A stretch of DNA of 64,000 bases from Coprinus comatus. Lineage: Eukaryota > Basidiomycota > Agaricomycetes > Agaricales > Agaricaceae. The translations under genes were made by a program, and so were the position numbers. The stretch lies in NCBI GenBank assembly GCA_034638255.1, contig JAWPGT010000049.1, positions 104,500 through 168,499 on the forward strand, read 5' to 3'. This document shows, one piece after another, positions 1 to 10,990 of the stretch. Under the pieces are notes generated by a model. The model ran no database searches and was not told the origin of the DNA. It was given only the letters and a program-made list of their open reading frames with translations. The stretch's first letter is position 1; each line of letters begins with the position of its first letter.

Positions 1-290
1 CCTCTCCGGCGGCATACAATTAATAGCTTTCGGAATGTAGGATATTAATAACCCCGGGGTTCCGATAATGAGATCGGGGGTGTTGATTATTATAGGTAAG
101 TAATGAGAGGAGCATAGAGTTGAAAAGGACAATCCTACAAGAACATATGATATCTAAAAGTGCACGTTCGAAATCGAAAGATTCCACAAAAACAAAACAA
201 AACGCTAAGTCCGAGGCAAGTAAAGCGCCAAATCTAATAACACACCAAAAAAAGGGGACCAGCCTAGAAGAGACTACGAACAAGAACACG
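1..290. other. Left edge, no gene seen
   Basis: Short open frames are present on both strands, but none has a recognisable domain or credible splice signals. This is downstream of the minus-strand F-box gene and probably holds its 3' untranslated region. Confidence 0.4.
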
Positions 291-1853
291 CTACCGATCA
301 AAAAATCCATAATGCGAAAGACTAATCTTCAATCCCGACTTTTCCAAACATTCCTTCCTCCACCTCTGTTGGTAGTTCAACCTTGGACAGCCTAACTTCA
401 ACTCTTTCAGTCCACTTCTCTGATACTCCATTGCTTGACACATATTCATACTCCCATCCAAATGATTACTCATTCTCGCTTCCAACATTGTGAACAGAGG
501 ATCAACCAAAGCAATACTAATCCCAAACTTCTCCAACTTCCTACCCAATCCTCCTTTCGCCATCCTCTCCCAAACATCCATTGGGACTCTAACATGATCC
601 GCCAACTCCAATTCTTTCAAATCCTCCGCCATTTCCAAAAGTGCTCCAACATCCAAGTCCAAAGAATTCCTTCCAATAACAAGCCGTTGTAATGAGCAAC
701 GACTCTTTTCAATTAAATTGATGAAACATTCCGTTTTCAAATCATCTGAAGCCAAAGCATCATTACACCATTCAAAACGGGTATTCAAGACACGAAGTGA
801 AGGAAGAACGAAAGATTCAATGAATTTTCCATGCGAAGTCGATGATTCGAATCGAATCGAAAGCGAAGTAAGCTTGGGAAGTATCGTTTCCGGTAATTGT
901 GCCAAATGTCTAGCAGTCGTGTGTTCGATCCTCATAACCCTAACGCTCGCCTCCTCCAAAGAAGTACACAACCTCAACATACCATGGCAGCCAATTGGAT
1001 CGGCAATCAAGGTATCAAGACGAAGTATTCGTAATTGATTCCAAGGAAGTCCCAAAGCTGCCGGATTAAACGTTCCATCGAATCCAGATACTGAAACACT
1101 ATACAATTTTGTTGAATCTCGGAATGCTGTAGCTTCCCAAGGTTCCATTCGGACCATCCAACTGTTACGGAGGACAATATTGAGTTCTTCCAATACAGGG
1201 AAAGACCCTAGTGGTCGCGTAATGAGTGAATTCATTTGTTCTCCCGATATATTTTGTAAATCCAACTTTTTGATCCGATAGGTGTGGGGAGTGATGAGAT
1301 CAACAGGAAGTACGGGGTATGGAATATTAGGAAGCGGAAATGGTGCTCTAGGCGCAGAATTAATCTTGAATTCCAAAGAACGATCAGGACATCGAGAGAG
1401 CCAAATATTGAGTGCATGAATGGCAACATGGTTACGTGCTCCTTTTCCACACAGTTGAACTTCGAAACTTGTCCAGAGTTCCTGTGTGTCCAAAGCCAAA
1501 GCTCGCCACGATGAGCAAACCTGAGTGAGTAAAAGTGGTGCTTCTGCAGTACGAGGAGGAAGGGTGGTGATGTCCGGTAGGCAGAATACGAAGATCTCCC
1601 GCATGAGTTCTGGCGGTAGACGCTTGTGCGGAGCTATGGCGATATGGTACCGACTCTTTTGGTCGATCAATTCGTCCCGTCGCGTGCGCATCGACTCTAA
1701 TCGACGTTGGGTATGGATGATGTTAGTAGTAAGACGTTCGAGTTCAAGGTTGGCATGAATTAAGCTGTTCTTTATCTGAGTGGCGTCGGAATCGGTGAGT
1801 ACGAGGGTATTCAAATATTTGTAGGGTACGTTGGAAAGGTCAACAAGCTTGGA
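291..1853 (-). CDS. F-box domain protein of the agaricomycete type
   Basis: Likely the substrate-recognition subunit of an SCF ubiquitin ligase. The frame gives about 520 residues ending at a TAG (291-293). The N-terminal part is a charged, probably coiled-coil helix (Leu/Glu/Arg-rich, ending near MRTRRDELIDQKSRYH). The F-box core follows (HKRLPPELMREIFVFCLP, then a CSSWRALAL segment). The rest is leucine-rich with irregular repeats such as FPVLEELNIVLRN and LPKLTSLSIRFE, as in F-box/LRR proteins of mushrooms, where the family is greatly expanded. The frame stays open upstream to a stop at 1869-1871 without an ATG. The first codons therefore probably lie in an upstream exon that I could not fix; a possible acceptor AG lies at 1855-1856. 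The first internal Met lies after the coiled coil and is an unlikely start. Target unknown. Confidence 0.75.
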   Translation of the reverse strand, partial: SKLVDLSNVPYKYLNTLVLTDSDATQIKNSLIHANLELERLTTNIIHTQRRLESMRTRRDELIDQKSRYHIAIAPHKRLPPELMREIFVFCLPDITTLPPRTAEAPLLLTQVCSSWRALALDTQELWTSFEVQLCGKGARNHVAIHALNIWLSRCPDRSLEFKINSAPRAPFPLPNIPYPVLPVDLITPHTYRIKKLDLQNISGEQMNSLITRPLGSFPVLEELNIVLRNSWMVRMEPWEATAFRDSTKLYSVSVSGFDGTFNPAALGLPWNQLRILRLDTLIADPIGCHGMLRLCTSLEEASVRVMRIEHTTARHLAQLPETILPKLTSLSIRFESSTSHGKFIESFVLPSLRVLNTRFEWCNDALASDDLKTECFINLIEKSRCSLQRLVIGRNSLDLDVGALLEMAEDLKELELADHVRVPMDVWERMAKGGLGRKLEKFGISIALVDPLFTMLEARMSNHLDGSMNMCQAMEYQRSGLKELKLGCPRLNYQQRWRKECLEKSGLKISLSHYGFFDR

Positions 1854-2477
1854 CCTGTATAGCGTTAGTCAATTAATAGTTTGGACTGGATAAGAAATAC
1901 CGACTTGAAATGTTTTCGTTTGTGTCTTCTGTGTGCAATTGGCATGCTGGATGGTCGTGGGTTGAAGGCAAGAGAAGGAAGGCCTGACATGAGGCAGCCA
2001 GAAGGAAACAAGAATAACTGTGACTGACTCGTAACTCTATATTCGTTGATCGACAAACCTTACTCCACCCTAACTTATTCATTTCTTCATAAATTACACC
2101 CATTCCCTCCGGCCGGCACAAACATGAAATATCTGCTCTCTGATAATAAGCACATGATTAGGGAACATGTTTCCCAGCACGACACAGTGTCTATGTGCTC
2201 AAAACCTGTACAAAAATGAACAAAAATTCCAGGTTAGGGGCAATTTAGTGATCCAAGATCCGGTTAAGGATGACGTGAGCATTGTCGCCTTTGCTTGTCG
2301 TAATTGCAGAGTTGTCGTAAGTGGTGTATGCGCAGAAAGGTTCGAAGGTGGTGGTGGGATGATACATTCATTATACTACTTATCAACCCAACTCTTATCT
2401 ACTTATCTATACTTGGTCGGAAGATAACGGCCCTCCAACTGACATTCACCTCCTATCCCTGATTCCCTCCACAGTGC
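1854..2477. other. Intergenic, may hold the first exon of the F-box gene
   Basis: No conserved protein is visible. The F-box frame lacks an ATG, so its 5' exon and promoter should lie in the proximal half of this stretch, on the minus strand. Confidence 0.35.
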
Positions 2478-3066
2478 TTACACCCGAGATCCGGGTGACG
2501 CAATCCACGTGTTCAAATTCAAATTTCCATCATTCCATAAATAGACGCTCGTCGGGTTCTCTCGTAACTTGAATTTTTGAAATACAGTACCATCACAAGA
2601 AGTGCAGATTTCATGAGGCCTGATGATGCATGAGAAGTCAATGGACTTACAATCGATTTCATACTTGTGCAAGTAATATATGATGGCTTTATCCAACACA
2701 TTTGCTAGTTGTCGTGCTATCAGTCGTTGCTACAATGTAATAAAAGAATGTACTCATCTGTTATAAGGTTGGGAAATTCCTATACCGCAACTCTTGACGT
2801 TCTTTCCAACGTAATAACCCGAAAAAAAGGTTCCAGAACCATTCTAAATACATACCAATGGCAACATGCAAACCCTCATAAATCACGATGTTCATCTCAC
2901 CAAATTCCAACACGTTGACCAACATCTGAATAACATCAATTGATTCGTCCTTGTCGGGGGCGGCACTTAGTTTATTATGTATTGATATCGATCTCACTTC
3001 TACATGGAACTTAGCAGCATGACATGCTCCGAGAAAGAGTTCCATCTGCCATGATGCATGATGCAT
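2478..3066 (-). CDS. Hypothetical 149-residue protein, two exons
   Basis: Not recognised. Two minus-strand open frames join in phase if an intron is removed from 2855 to 2717 (GTATGT donor, TAG acceptor, 139 nt). Exon 1 runs 3066-2856 and exon 2 runs 2716-2478, together 450 nt with the stop. The product has no signal peptide or membrane segment. It is mildly acidic in the middle (APDKDESIDVIQ) and has a short cysteine pair (EICTSCDGTVF) in the C-terminal half. The splice model is mine, and no homologue is known to me. It could be a small real gene or a remnant. Confidence 0.35.
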
Positions 3067-3498
3067 GTACAGTATACACGCCACATGCTACACTACTTCG
3101 ATGTAATACGGGAATCCACTTGCCTTCTCACTGTCGCGTGTCTGAGCTAGCATGAGAAAATATCTGGGCTAGTCTTCCCGAAAGATCTTCAAACTGCGAT
3201 GTTTGTCGCCAATTTCGCCATATGTACGACTTCATTATATTGAGTTACCGGTTAATCACTTCCACTTCAGCAGTATTTAGGCGATAGTTACAACACTTTT
3301 TTTCACGATCGCGTCTGACATCCTAGCGCCAAGAAATGGAGAAAAGGAAAAGATAATTAACGAATAAAACGGTCTAATATATTAGAATAATATTACAGGA
3401 TGTACTTAACACACTACGGAAGCGTCATGAACAAATGTCATAAGGTCAATGCTCAAGAAAACTAAAGAAAAATGAAAAAGGTGAATGCCAAAATAATT

Positions 3499-4947
3499 CT
3501 ATGCAAGATGACCAGCAGCCTTCTCCAAAGCCTGCAACACATCCTCCACCAAATCTTCTTCCTCTTCCACGCCAACGCTAAGTCTAACAAGACCATCACT
3601 AATACCCAACTTCTCTCTCTCAACCAAAGGAATGCTGCCATGAGTCATCTTTGCAGGATGTTCCGCCAAACTCTCAACACCACCCAAACTTTCCGCCAAT
3701 GTGAACAATTTCGTCGAAGTAAGGAATTTATCAGCTGCTTCGAGTCCACCCTTGATACGGAACGAGATCATTCCAGAATAAGGGAAGTCTGTTGATTCAG
3801 AAAGATTTCCAGGAAGCGATTGAATCCATTTCCTAGCATGAGGAGAAAGAGATTCCCAAGCGATTTGATGTCGAGGGTGAGTTACGAGACCAGGATAGGT
3901 GACAGATTCAACTAGAGGGCTGGCTTGGAGTGCACGCGCAACAGCCAGAGCATTCAAACCATGAGCCTTCATACGAAGACCCAAGGTCTTTGCACCACGC
4001 TGGGCGAGCCATGAATCATAAGCGGATGGTACAGCGCCAATAGCATTTTGAAGGAAACGAATTTTGTCCGCAACTTGAGTGTGGAATGGGGTATCTGGGA
4101 GAATTAGAGCACCCATGATAACGTCAGAGTGACCATTGACATATTTTGTGAGGGAGTGGAGGACGATATCGGCTCCTAGCAAGAGTGGGGAAGAGTAGAA
4201 GGGCGAGAGGAAGGTGTTGTCTACGAGAATGAGAGGGGGATTGTTGAGGGTAGCGATGTGTTTGCGGATAGTTTGGATAGAAATTAATCGAAGTGTAGGA
4301 TTTGTAGGTGTTTCAATCCAAATGAGCTAAAAAAAAAAAATATCAACATGCCATCAAAATTGAAGATAACAAAAAAATTTTACTTTTGTATTTTCTCGGA
4401 TCTGATCCAAAAGTTCATGACCATCCTCGCTGAGGGATTCAAGGTCTACGAAGGTGGTATCCAAACCTTGGTTTTCTTTGGCGACACGAGCCATGTAGCG
4501 GAATGTTCCACCGTAAACGTCATTAACACTAATGATGTGACCTCCAGGGCCAAGAGACTGAAGGACAGTGGCGGTAGTAGCGGAACCAGAAGCAAAAGCG
4601 AGAGCGTGGCCACCACCAAGTTCTAAGGCTGCGAGGGTGCGTTCTAATGCGTCGCGATTGGGGTTTCCAGAACGAGAGTACTCAAAACCCTATAAAAATG
4701 AGAGAATAATGAGTTTTTTTTGTCAATTTATTGACAAAAATAACCGGACCTTGTGAACGCCAATGGCGCTTTGCTTGTAAGTGGTGCTGAGCGAGATAGA
4801 CGGGATAACAGCGCCAGTCTCTGGATTGGGCTCTGAACCAACATGGATGGCACGTGTGCTGAAGCCCTCTGACTGATAAGGCTTTTTGACACTATGGACA
4901 CTACCGTTCAGTTGTTTAGAAGGAGAGAGATCTAGGGCGGGCGACAT
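3499..4947 (-). CDS. CYS3: Cystathionine gamma-lyase (PLP-dependent transsulfuration enzyme)
   Basis: Cleaves cystathionine to cysteine, 2-oxobutyrate and ammonia in the cytosol, the last step of reverse transsulfuration. Three exons join in phase: 4947-4750, 4689-4384 and 4326-3499, giving about 443 residues. Family marks are the N-terminal FSTRAIHVGSEPNPETGAV, the EYSRSGNPNRDALE segment, the PLP-phosphate contact FASGSATTA, IWIETPTNPTLR, VDNTFLSPF, and the Schiff-base lysine in HSLTKYVNGHSDVI. The C-terminal SLGGVESLAEHPAKMTH is typical of gamma-lyase/gamma-synthase. I chose the ATG at 4945-4947 (MSPALDLSP) rather than the longer open frame reaching 5013, because similarity begins just downstream. 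A cystathionine gamma-synthase role cannot be fully excluded, but the lyase fits best. The intron 1 donor is GTCCGG, a weak but GT donor. Confidence 0.9.
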
Positions 4948-6090
4948 GATGATGGTTGTGCATTGGCCGACATAACAATCTCGGTTAAATAGGTGCTCTG
5001 GTCTATTAGTCATTGCAGATCTGTCTTGTCAGCAGATTAGATTAATTAACAATTATGGCGAATTCAACACACACGTGATCTTTACTATCCGACAGGTTTT
5101 TCCTTCCTTGGATGGCATGATGCTATTTTTCTTCCGGAGCCTGCTCCATCATTCATTCTGGTCAAAAGTATGTTCCAAAGCTCTTACAAGAACGTCAGAA
5201 AGGCGTAGTTCTCTGATATTTTACTGGTAATATTTTCCTATGCACACGGAACGGATCAACCTTCTCAAGGATGTCAGACGTCTGTCATCTTACGTCTGAC
5301 ACACCACTTTGAACTCAAGCTCTAGGTTACATCTTCTTATTCCAATTTGACCAATAACGAAATCGATGTCATACCACTACCCTCCCCTTCATATCTTTGT
5401 ATCTTAACTGTCCATGTGTTGATAGCGCGAATCAACGAATGCACACCTAATACATTGAATTCTGCATGTGGAAATCAAGACTCGGCTATCATCCTGGACC
5501 ATTGGTGGCTTAAGGACATAGTCTTATGCTGTCCTGGCGCTACCTAGGAACCGCTCGGTGTTGCTGATAGCCACCAGAGGTCATAGAGATTCCTACTTCA
5601 ACTGCTTGGTGATAACCGATCGTGATCCACTTCTTGTACTTTAAGCACCTCCGAAAATATAACTGCAACTCCGTACTTTTATGACGCCTTATTGCAACAT
5701 AGCTCACAAAAATTTCTTTTCACTAGAGTCTTACCATTCTTGCTCTACACAATAAACCATGGTTTTTAGCTTTGGTATGTAGGGTAAAGCACTCGGATCG
5801 GACCATCATTGGGGGAACTATGTTCCTTCCTGGCTTCTATGCTATAAGAGGAAGAGCGGCGGTTCACAGGCCTTCACAAGCCAACAGAGGAATGACAGTA
5901 CATATGGTTTCCGTAATCCGCTCTAAACTATGTTTCAGCGCTCATTAGACCTAAAGCCCAGTGAGTAGACTCAGCTACTCAGCTAAGCTGTGATTTTCAA
6001 AAGGTAGTGTTATTGGTATGCAAGCGGATACACTACTGAAAAATCACAAGAAAAAAGTTGAAGAAACCACGGAGAAACTAGAAACGGATT
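4948..6090. other. Intergenic, promoter side of the cystathionine gamma-lyase gene
   Basis: About 1.1 kb without a supported gene. Short frames such as 5347-5547 have no recognisable content and no coding-like context. Confidence 0.4.
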
Positions 6091-6255
6091 TTGAACTCAC
6101 GCCCCTTGGGCGTGACGCTTGCCGTCACATAGTCTAGGAAGGTTTGGCTGTTAGGTGGTTGGGGTGTTAGGAGGGTTACGGGTTAGTCACTCAGGGGTCA
6201 CGGAATGGTGATGCTTTTTGTGACCAACCGTGACACTCGAGGGGCGTAGGTTCAC
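6091..6255. mobile_element. Small MITE-like palindrome
   Basis: A 165-bp segment bounded by inverted repeats of about 25 bp. The left end TGAACTCACGCCCCT is mirrored at the right end by the complement of AGGGGCGTAGGTTCA, about 18 of 25 positions matching. The inside repeats GTCAC/GTGAC motifs. It has no coding capacity. No clear target duplication was found, so the boundary is approximate. Confidence 0.4.
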
Positions 6256-6838
6256 TATCCCATCTCAGAATCATTTTGATGTCCAGGTTTAATACAAGTC
6301 TCCAACACAGGAAACCTTAAGCAACCCAGAAGTACGGGTAGCTCAGGCGACACGTTCAGCTGCAGTTTCGGGAGGTCATGAAGCATTATCTTGACACGAC
6401 TCGGTTACATAGAAGTTAGAACTAGAATGATTTATTTGTCAAAAATATATTATGCATAAAGAAATACAAAGAGAATCAACACATGTCATTTTTGGGGGAA
6501 TGGAACTGAGTCCAGGCGGTGAGACGAAAAGGGAGCTAAGTCGGGTCACCCCCTTGACACCTCACCTAGTGTTGACTCTCTCTTATCTTCGAAAAATTTT
6601 GGCTTTTGTGGTGGGATGGGTGGGATTTTGAAATCTTTGGAACGAATGAAGTGAGCGAGTCGAGAGTTTGGAAGAATGTTTGTGGCTTGAACGTCAAGAT
6701 AGATGTTGAAGAAGGATGGTGTTAGATGGATTATGTGTTCTAGAAGAGGATGGATGACTTTAGAGGATGTTCAGAGTGAAGACGAGAGTATACGGTGTCA
6801 CAGTGACACGTGTAACACTCGTCATCAAGAATTTGCAT
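6256..6838. other. Intergenic, nothing recognised
   Basis: Only short overlapping frames are present (for example on the plus strand near 6703-6909). No domain or splice structure supports a gene. Confidence 0.35.
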
Positions 6839-7460
6839 TTACCTCAAACTTCGATAAATGCGACAATTGTTTCCCGAAGATTGAAAGGCCGAATGTTCCA
6901 CTCCGTTAAATTTGCAAAACGATATGTTCACCCCTATAGGGGAATCTTGGGATTGAGAGAGAAGTTTAAGGTATTGCGAAAGATAGATAGTCTTGACATT
7001 AAGGGCGGTAAGGTATGGAGGGGTTGAAATATGAAAGTTTAACAATAGAGAGCAGGTGGATTTGCTTATGATTCTTGAGGTCGGTTTGTTTTCGTTGCAG
7101 TGCGGGTGGTATTAGCTTGCTGTGCACGGCGAGCTCTAGCTGTTCCAGATGGAGGTAAAAATCGATGACCATGGACATCCATGGGTACCATATGGCTTGT
7201 AGTGTTAGTTTTCGTATTGTGGTATTGTTGACCGACAAACCTGCAATATTAGGTCCCAGATTTTCGGCCTCATAGACGACAACTTCAACTTGAATGGCTA
7301 GTGCATGCGTTGGACAACCAAAGCTGTAGAATGTTTGCTTGTTTCTCCATGTTGTTCCTATGACTCGGGGGGTGGGGGGGAGAACTCTGGTATTAGATTG
7401 CAGTTCATTAACCCTGTCGGAGAGTAAGGACGTATGATGATAGTGATCCAAATTTATCAC
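6839..7460 (-). pseudogene. Possible leucine-rich gene remnant
   Basis: The minus strand gives two open pieces in different frames, 7460-6999 and 7045-6839. Both contain leucine-rich strings (RKLTLQAIWYPW, LNVKTIYLSQYLKLL) reminiscent of the LRR part of agaric F-box proteins. No F-box is seen, no intact start-to-stop frame exists, and the pieces are separated by a frame change. It could be a decayed F-box/LRR copy or chance. The function cannot be stated. Confidence 0.2.
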
Positions 7461-7649
7461 TTACCTTTCTTTTTTATATGCAATGTGACAACTATCAGAA
7501 TTTTGAAAAATTACCCGTTTCAAACAACTTTACACAATTATTGAAGTGATTGAAAAAAATTGTTCAATTGACAATCATCTACAAAAGGACGGATAAAGAG
7601 GGTATACTATTGTGTTTCAGATGGAATGCCATCAAACAACAAACGGAAA

Positions 7650-8473
7650 TCAAAGAAGGGCGAAAGAACCAAGGATTCCAACCAATCCTGCAACCCCAAT
7701 TTGGATGCGTGAGGCGCCGTTGTTGTTGGACCCTGCGCTATCATTTGTTCCTGTTGTAGTTCCTGTAGACGACGCAGTGGTCTGAGTTCTAGTTGTACCG
7801 ATTGGCCCAGTTGTGGTAGTAGTTCCAGTGGTAGCAGCAGCTCCTGTCGTTGGGCTCGTAACAGTCGTTCCACCAGTCTCAGTAGAAGTTTCAGGTGTTC
7901 CAGAACCTGCGCCTGCTGTGAAAGTATGTGCTGGAACTGTTTGACCTGCTGAGTTACAAGAACTAGCATAGCCTAGTATTATTCCAACAATTAGAATTAA
8001 AGTTAAAATGCAGTGAAACTAGACATACCATCGTACACTTGTTGGATTTGAGGAAGGATAAGTGACACGTCAGCATCAGGGCTCTGCTCTGCTCCAACAT
8101 TGATGGTGCATTGCAAGCATCCAGACATAGAACTGCTGACGGTGGCAGAGCAAAGACAATCCAAGTCTGCACATGACTAAAAAAAGAATTGGCGAAAATT
8201 CTCTCAACAAATCTTTGACAAATGATTGGGTACATACACCATCTGAGATACCTATGAGTGCAGTACATGTTTCTGCGCACGCATCAGGAATTTGGCTGGG
8301 GTCGAATCCTCCAGCTACTTGGCGAATGAAGTTGGCATGGGCAGTAGATGATGCGGCTACAAGTCAATGTGCTTAGAGTAGAAGCGGACTAGTAGTACAT
8401 AGAGGCTCATACCTTTGCCAGAGACAACGAGAGAACCAACAACAGCGAGGACGGTGGAGTAAGCAACCATCAT
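7650..8473 (-). CDS. CFEM-like secreted, probably GPI-anchored protein (copy A)
   Basis: A cysteine-rich surface protein. CFEM domains of fungi bind heme or act at the host or cell-wall interface; the actual role here is inferred. Four exons (8473-8413, 8356-8238, 8176-8029, 7972-7650) sum to 651 nt, 216 residues. The order is: hydrophobic signal peptide starting MMVAYSTVLAVVG; an eight-cysteine module CAETC, then SCADLDCLC, GCLQC and a final SSC; a long Thr/Ser/Gly stalk rich in TTTTTG; and a C-terminal hydrophobic tail ending GLVGILGSFALL, as expected for a GPI-anchor signal. The Asp before the CxC pair matches the CFEM pattern. A TATA-like CTTTTATA complement lies about 55 bp upstream. It is paralogous to the next two minus-strand genes. 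Confidence 0.8.
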
Positions 8474-9150
8474 GGTGAAGACAGGAGACAATGGTACTAT
8501 GGAACGACTCTTGGTTAAATCGAAACTTCTTTTATAGGATTCCGTCTAACACGTAATAACCGCGCACTGTGGCCCTCCCTGAATATAAATCTTAACATCA
8601 ATCTTGAATACGTATTAATGCCCCTGCATACATCTTCAGCCTCACGAAGTAGTTGAATTGGGACTAGGTGTGGTTGGACAAATAACGCGAAGGCAGCTGA
8701 GCGACGGCCAACCAGTAACCAGTAGAAACAAGAGAAGTCTACTGGTCCCCGCTTCACTGCTACTACATAGAATATAATCGGTTGCTGATCGGACTCAAAC
8801 GCTGATCACGTCAAGTCTAAACAATTTGAATGTTTCAACGTTCCAACCCTGGATTATTCATGGCATATGCTACAATAGGCTCAGTTATTCCCGAACATCC
8901 AACCAAGGTGACATCTGGTGAGATAGATCCAACATGCAGCATACACCAGTGATGAACGGAGTCAGCAATTTGAGTGAAGCATCTAGCGCACAGCGCGAGA
9001 TGCGATTTCTTGTGAAGAATACTCACGTGATCCTCACGTTGACGATTCTCCCAAAACTTCAAAGTGTTATTCCGTAAGATCATTATATACATTTATATAC
9101 ATATTCTATGCATGATCATCTACCACCTACATGAGTTTCACGAACAAGAC
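8474..9150. other. Promoter region of CFEM-like copy A
   Basis: No gene is supported. A TATA-like element lies at 8529-8536 (minus strand). Short frames at 8515-8757 and 8835-9092 have no recognisable content. Confidence 0.4.
8529..8536 (-). promoter_or_regulatory. TATA-like box of CFEM-like copy A
   Basis: TATAAAAG on the minus strand, about 55 bp before the ATG at 8473. Position and sequence fit a fungal core promoter. Inferred only. Confidence 0.4.
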
Positions 9151-9399
9151 TTACAGCGATTTGCGGAACCTAGGGCGCGGGTGCATTTTTTCCAAATCAG
9201 TAAAATTTTGATGTGCTGGTGACGTGAAGGAGTATTTCGTCAATATTGCTGTCAATTCTGTAGATAGCACTCTCAAAACTATATATTCCGAATCTGCAAG
9301 TGAATGTGAATCGAATGAGATAATATTTCTACCGATTATATGACTTATGTTTATGTATAATTGAAGTTGTGGTGGGCTAGGTTCCGCAAATCACTGCAA
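9151..9399. mobile_element. MITE with 23-bp terminal inverted repeats
   Basis: A 249-bp element. The left end at 9151-9173 reads TTACAGCGATTTGCGGAACC and continues TAG. The right end at 9377-9399 is its complement with two mismatches (TTGCAGTGATTTGCGGAACC). The interior is AT-rich and non-coding. It lies between CFEM-like copies A and B. A target duplication is not obvious, so the superfamily is open. Confidence 0.7.
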
Positions 9400-9630
9400 T
9401 CATTGCCTTGCTCATCACTGGCATACACACGTCCTATAGCACGTTCATAGAAGTAAAGCCTAGGTAAAGATAAGAGTATTTCCATTTGTGGATCCCTGAT
9501 TTAGTCTAATATATTCCGAATGAGATCAAGCCAAGAAGTGTATTATTAGAATTATGCGGATACATTGTTCAAGCTCAAGGACTAAGATATGCATACATTT
9601 GGGAAGAAAAAAACCCTGCAACCCTTAAAT

Positions 9631-10518
9631 CTAAGCGAGGAGTAACAATATAGTACCCAGTACTCCAGCGAGTCCTGTTGTTCCAATTTGAACGCACGAG
9701 GCGCCATTTCCATTATTATTGTTTGACCCTGCACTACCACTTGCACCAGCAGCACCAGTGGTAGTGGTAGAAGATCCCGGGGCACGAGGTGTGCCAGTTG
9801 AAGCCGACGTGGTAGCGGTAGTTGCTGAAGATGTTGCAGTAGGAGATGTCTCTGTTGCTGTTGTGGTTCCAGTCGTTCCGGGGGCGCCGCCGCCTGTACC
9901 TCCTACTACGAAAACGTAGGGTGGGACATTTTGTCCAGCAGTATTGCAGGTATTTGCGTAGGCTATGAGTAGTGCTTTTCAGTACAGCTAATCAATTGCG
10001 CATGAATTGGAAAATCAAACCATCATAGAACTGTTGGGCCTCGCGAATCTCTGTTTGTAAATCAACGGTGTCATCGGTGTCATTATCAACATCATTAGCA
10101 TCGTCACGGCTTTCGTCATCGATGTCGCATTGTAAACATCCTGATATGGCGCTGCTGGTAGTCGCAGAGCAAAGGCAGGTCGGGTCTGTACATGTCTAAA
10201 GAGAGGAAACATTTCAATCAGCATAGCAAGAATTTTATCATGGTGGTACGTACTACACCAGTTGAGAGACTCAAAATGGGAGCGCAAACTGTTTGGCAGG
10301 CAAGTGGAATATCATCAGCTTCTATTGGACCTCCAGTTGGTAGTTGACGAATGAAGTTGGTGTGCACATTAGGTGATACTAGTGCCATAGCTATTAAATA
10401 TTACAAGCTATTTTTAGAAGCGATGTCAAAACATAAATATTATTATTCGAAGGATACTTTTTCCGGAAACGACGAGGGAAGCAATGGCAGCGAGAACAGC
10501 AGGATAATAGGCAACCAT
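9631..10518 (-). CDS. CFEM-like secreted, probably GPI-anchored protein (copy B)
   Basis: Paralogue of copy A with the same four-exon structure. Exon 1 is 61 nt (10518-10458), splitting the codon after the signal peptide MVAYYPAVLAAIASLVVSGK. The CFEM-like module has CQTVC, then TCTDPTCLC, GCLQC and NTC. Between CLQC and the last cysteine lies an acidic stretch (DDESRDDANDVDNDTDD) not found in copy A. A Thr/Ser/Gly stalk and a hydrophobic tail (GLAGVLGTILLLLA) follow, then a TAG at 9631-9633. The exon 2 donor is either GTAGTA or the adjacent GTACGT, so one residue is uncertain. Cell-surface location is inferred from the signal peptide and GPI-like tail. Confidence 0.78.
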
Positions 10519-10577
10519 GATGAATGAGAGAAAAAGAGAAGATTGAGATTGTTGAGAACTAACCAAGAATGAGGCTT

Positions 10578-10585
10578 CTTATATG
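10578..10585 (-). promoter_or_regulatory. TATA-like box of CFEM-like copy B
   Basis: A CATATAAG sequence on the minus strand lies 60 bp upstream of the copy B ATG (10518). Inferred core promoter. Confidence 0.3.
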
Positions 10586-10890
10586 CCTTTAGGTGAAACA
10601 GTCATATTTACTTAATTGATTAAAAAAGAATACCCTGGTGTGTTCCATCGTCCCTAAGTTATATTAATGTGCTCCAACTCAGCGCAAGATGAAGATCAAT
10701 GGGATTCAACTCAAGCGTTGATCGCTCGTTGCCTGTTTAGCGTACGTTGCTTCACAGTACATTCGATGCGATGAGTTTCTCGGGAAAATTGAGCGGCTGC
10801 GGAAGTGTACGGATCAATGAAAATAAAATAAATCATTGCCAGCCCATGTATTATATATTGAAGTAAAAAAGGAGAATGAGGGTTCAAAAT

Positions 10891-10990
10891 CTACTCGAGG
10901 TGCGCAGCAAGAGAAAAGAAGACAGTGCCAATACTTCCAACCAGCCCCTGTAGCTCCACAGCCTTAACTATGGGATGCGCCGAAGTTATA
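10891..10990 (-). pseudogene. Remnant of a fourth CFEM-like gene (3' end of last exon)
   Basis: The minus strand encodes GAS followed, one frame off, by VELQGLVGSIGTVFFSL and a stop at 10891-10893. This matches the C-terminal GPI-tail region of copies A and B (GAS, then QIG-GL-G-LG and a hydrophobic end). It sits at the position expected for another tandem copy between B and C. The upstream module is gone. Only the tail similarity supports the call. Confidence 0.5.

Noticed and set aside
120..692. Plus-strand open frames at 120-395 and 435-692
   Set aside because: Both lie in or beside the minus-strand F-box gene and have no domain or splice support; the second is an antisense shadow.
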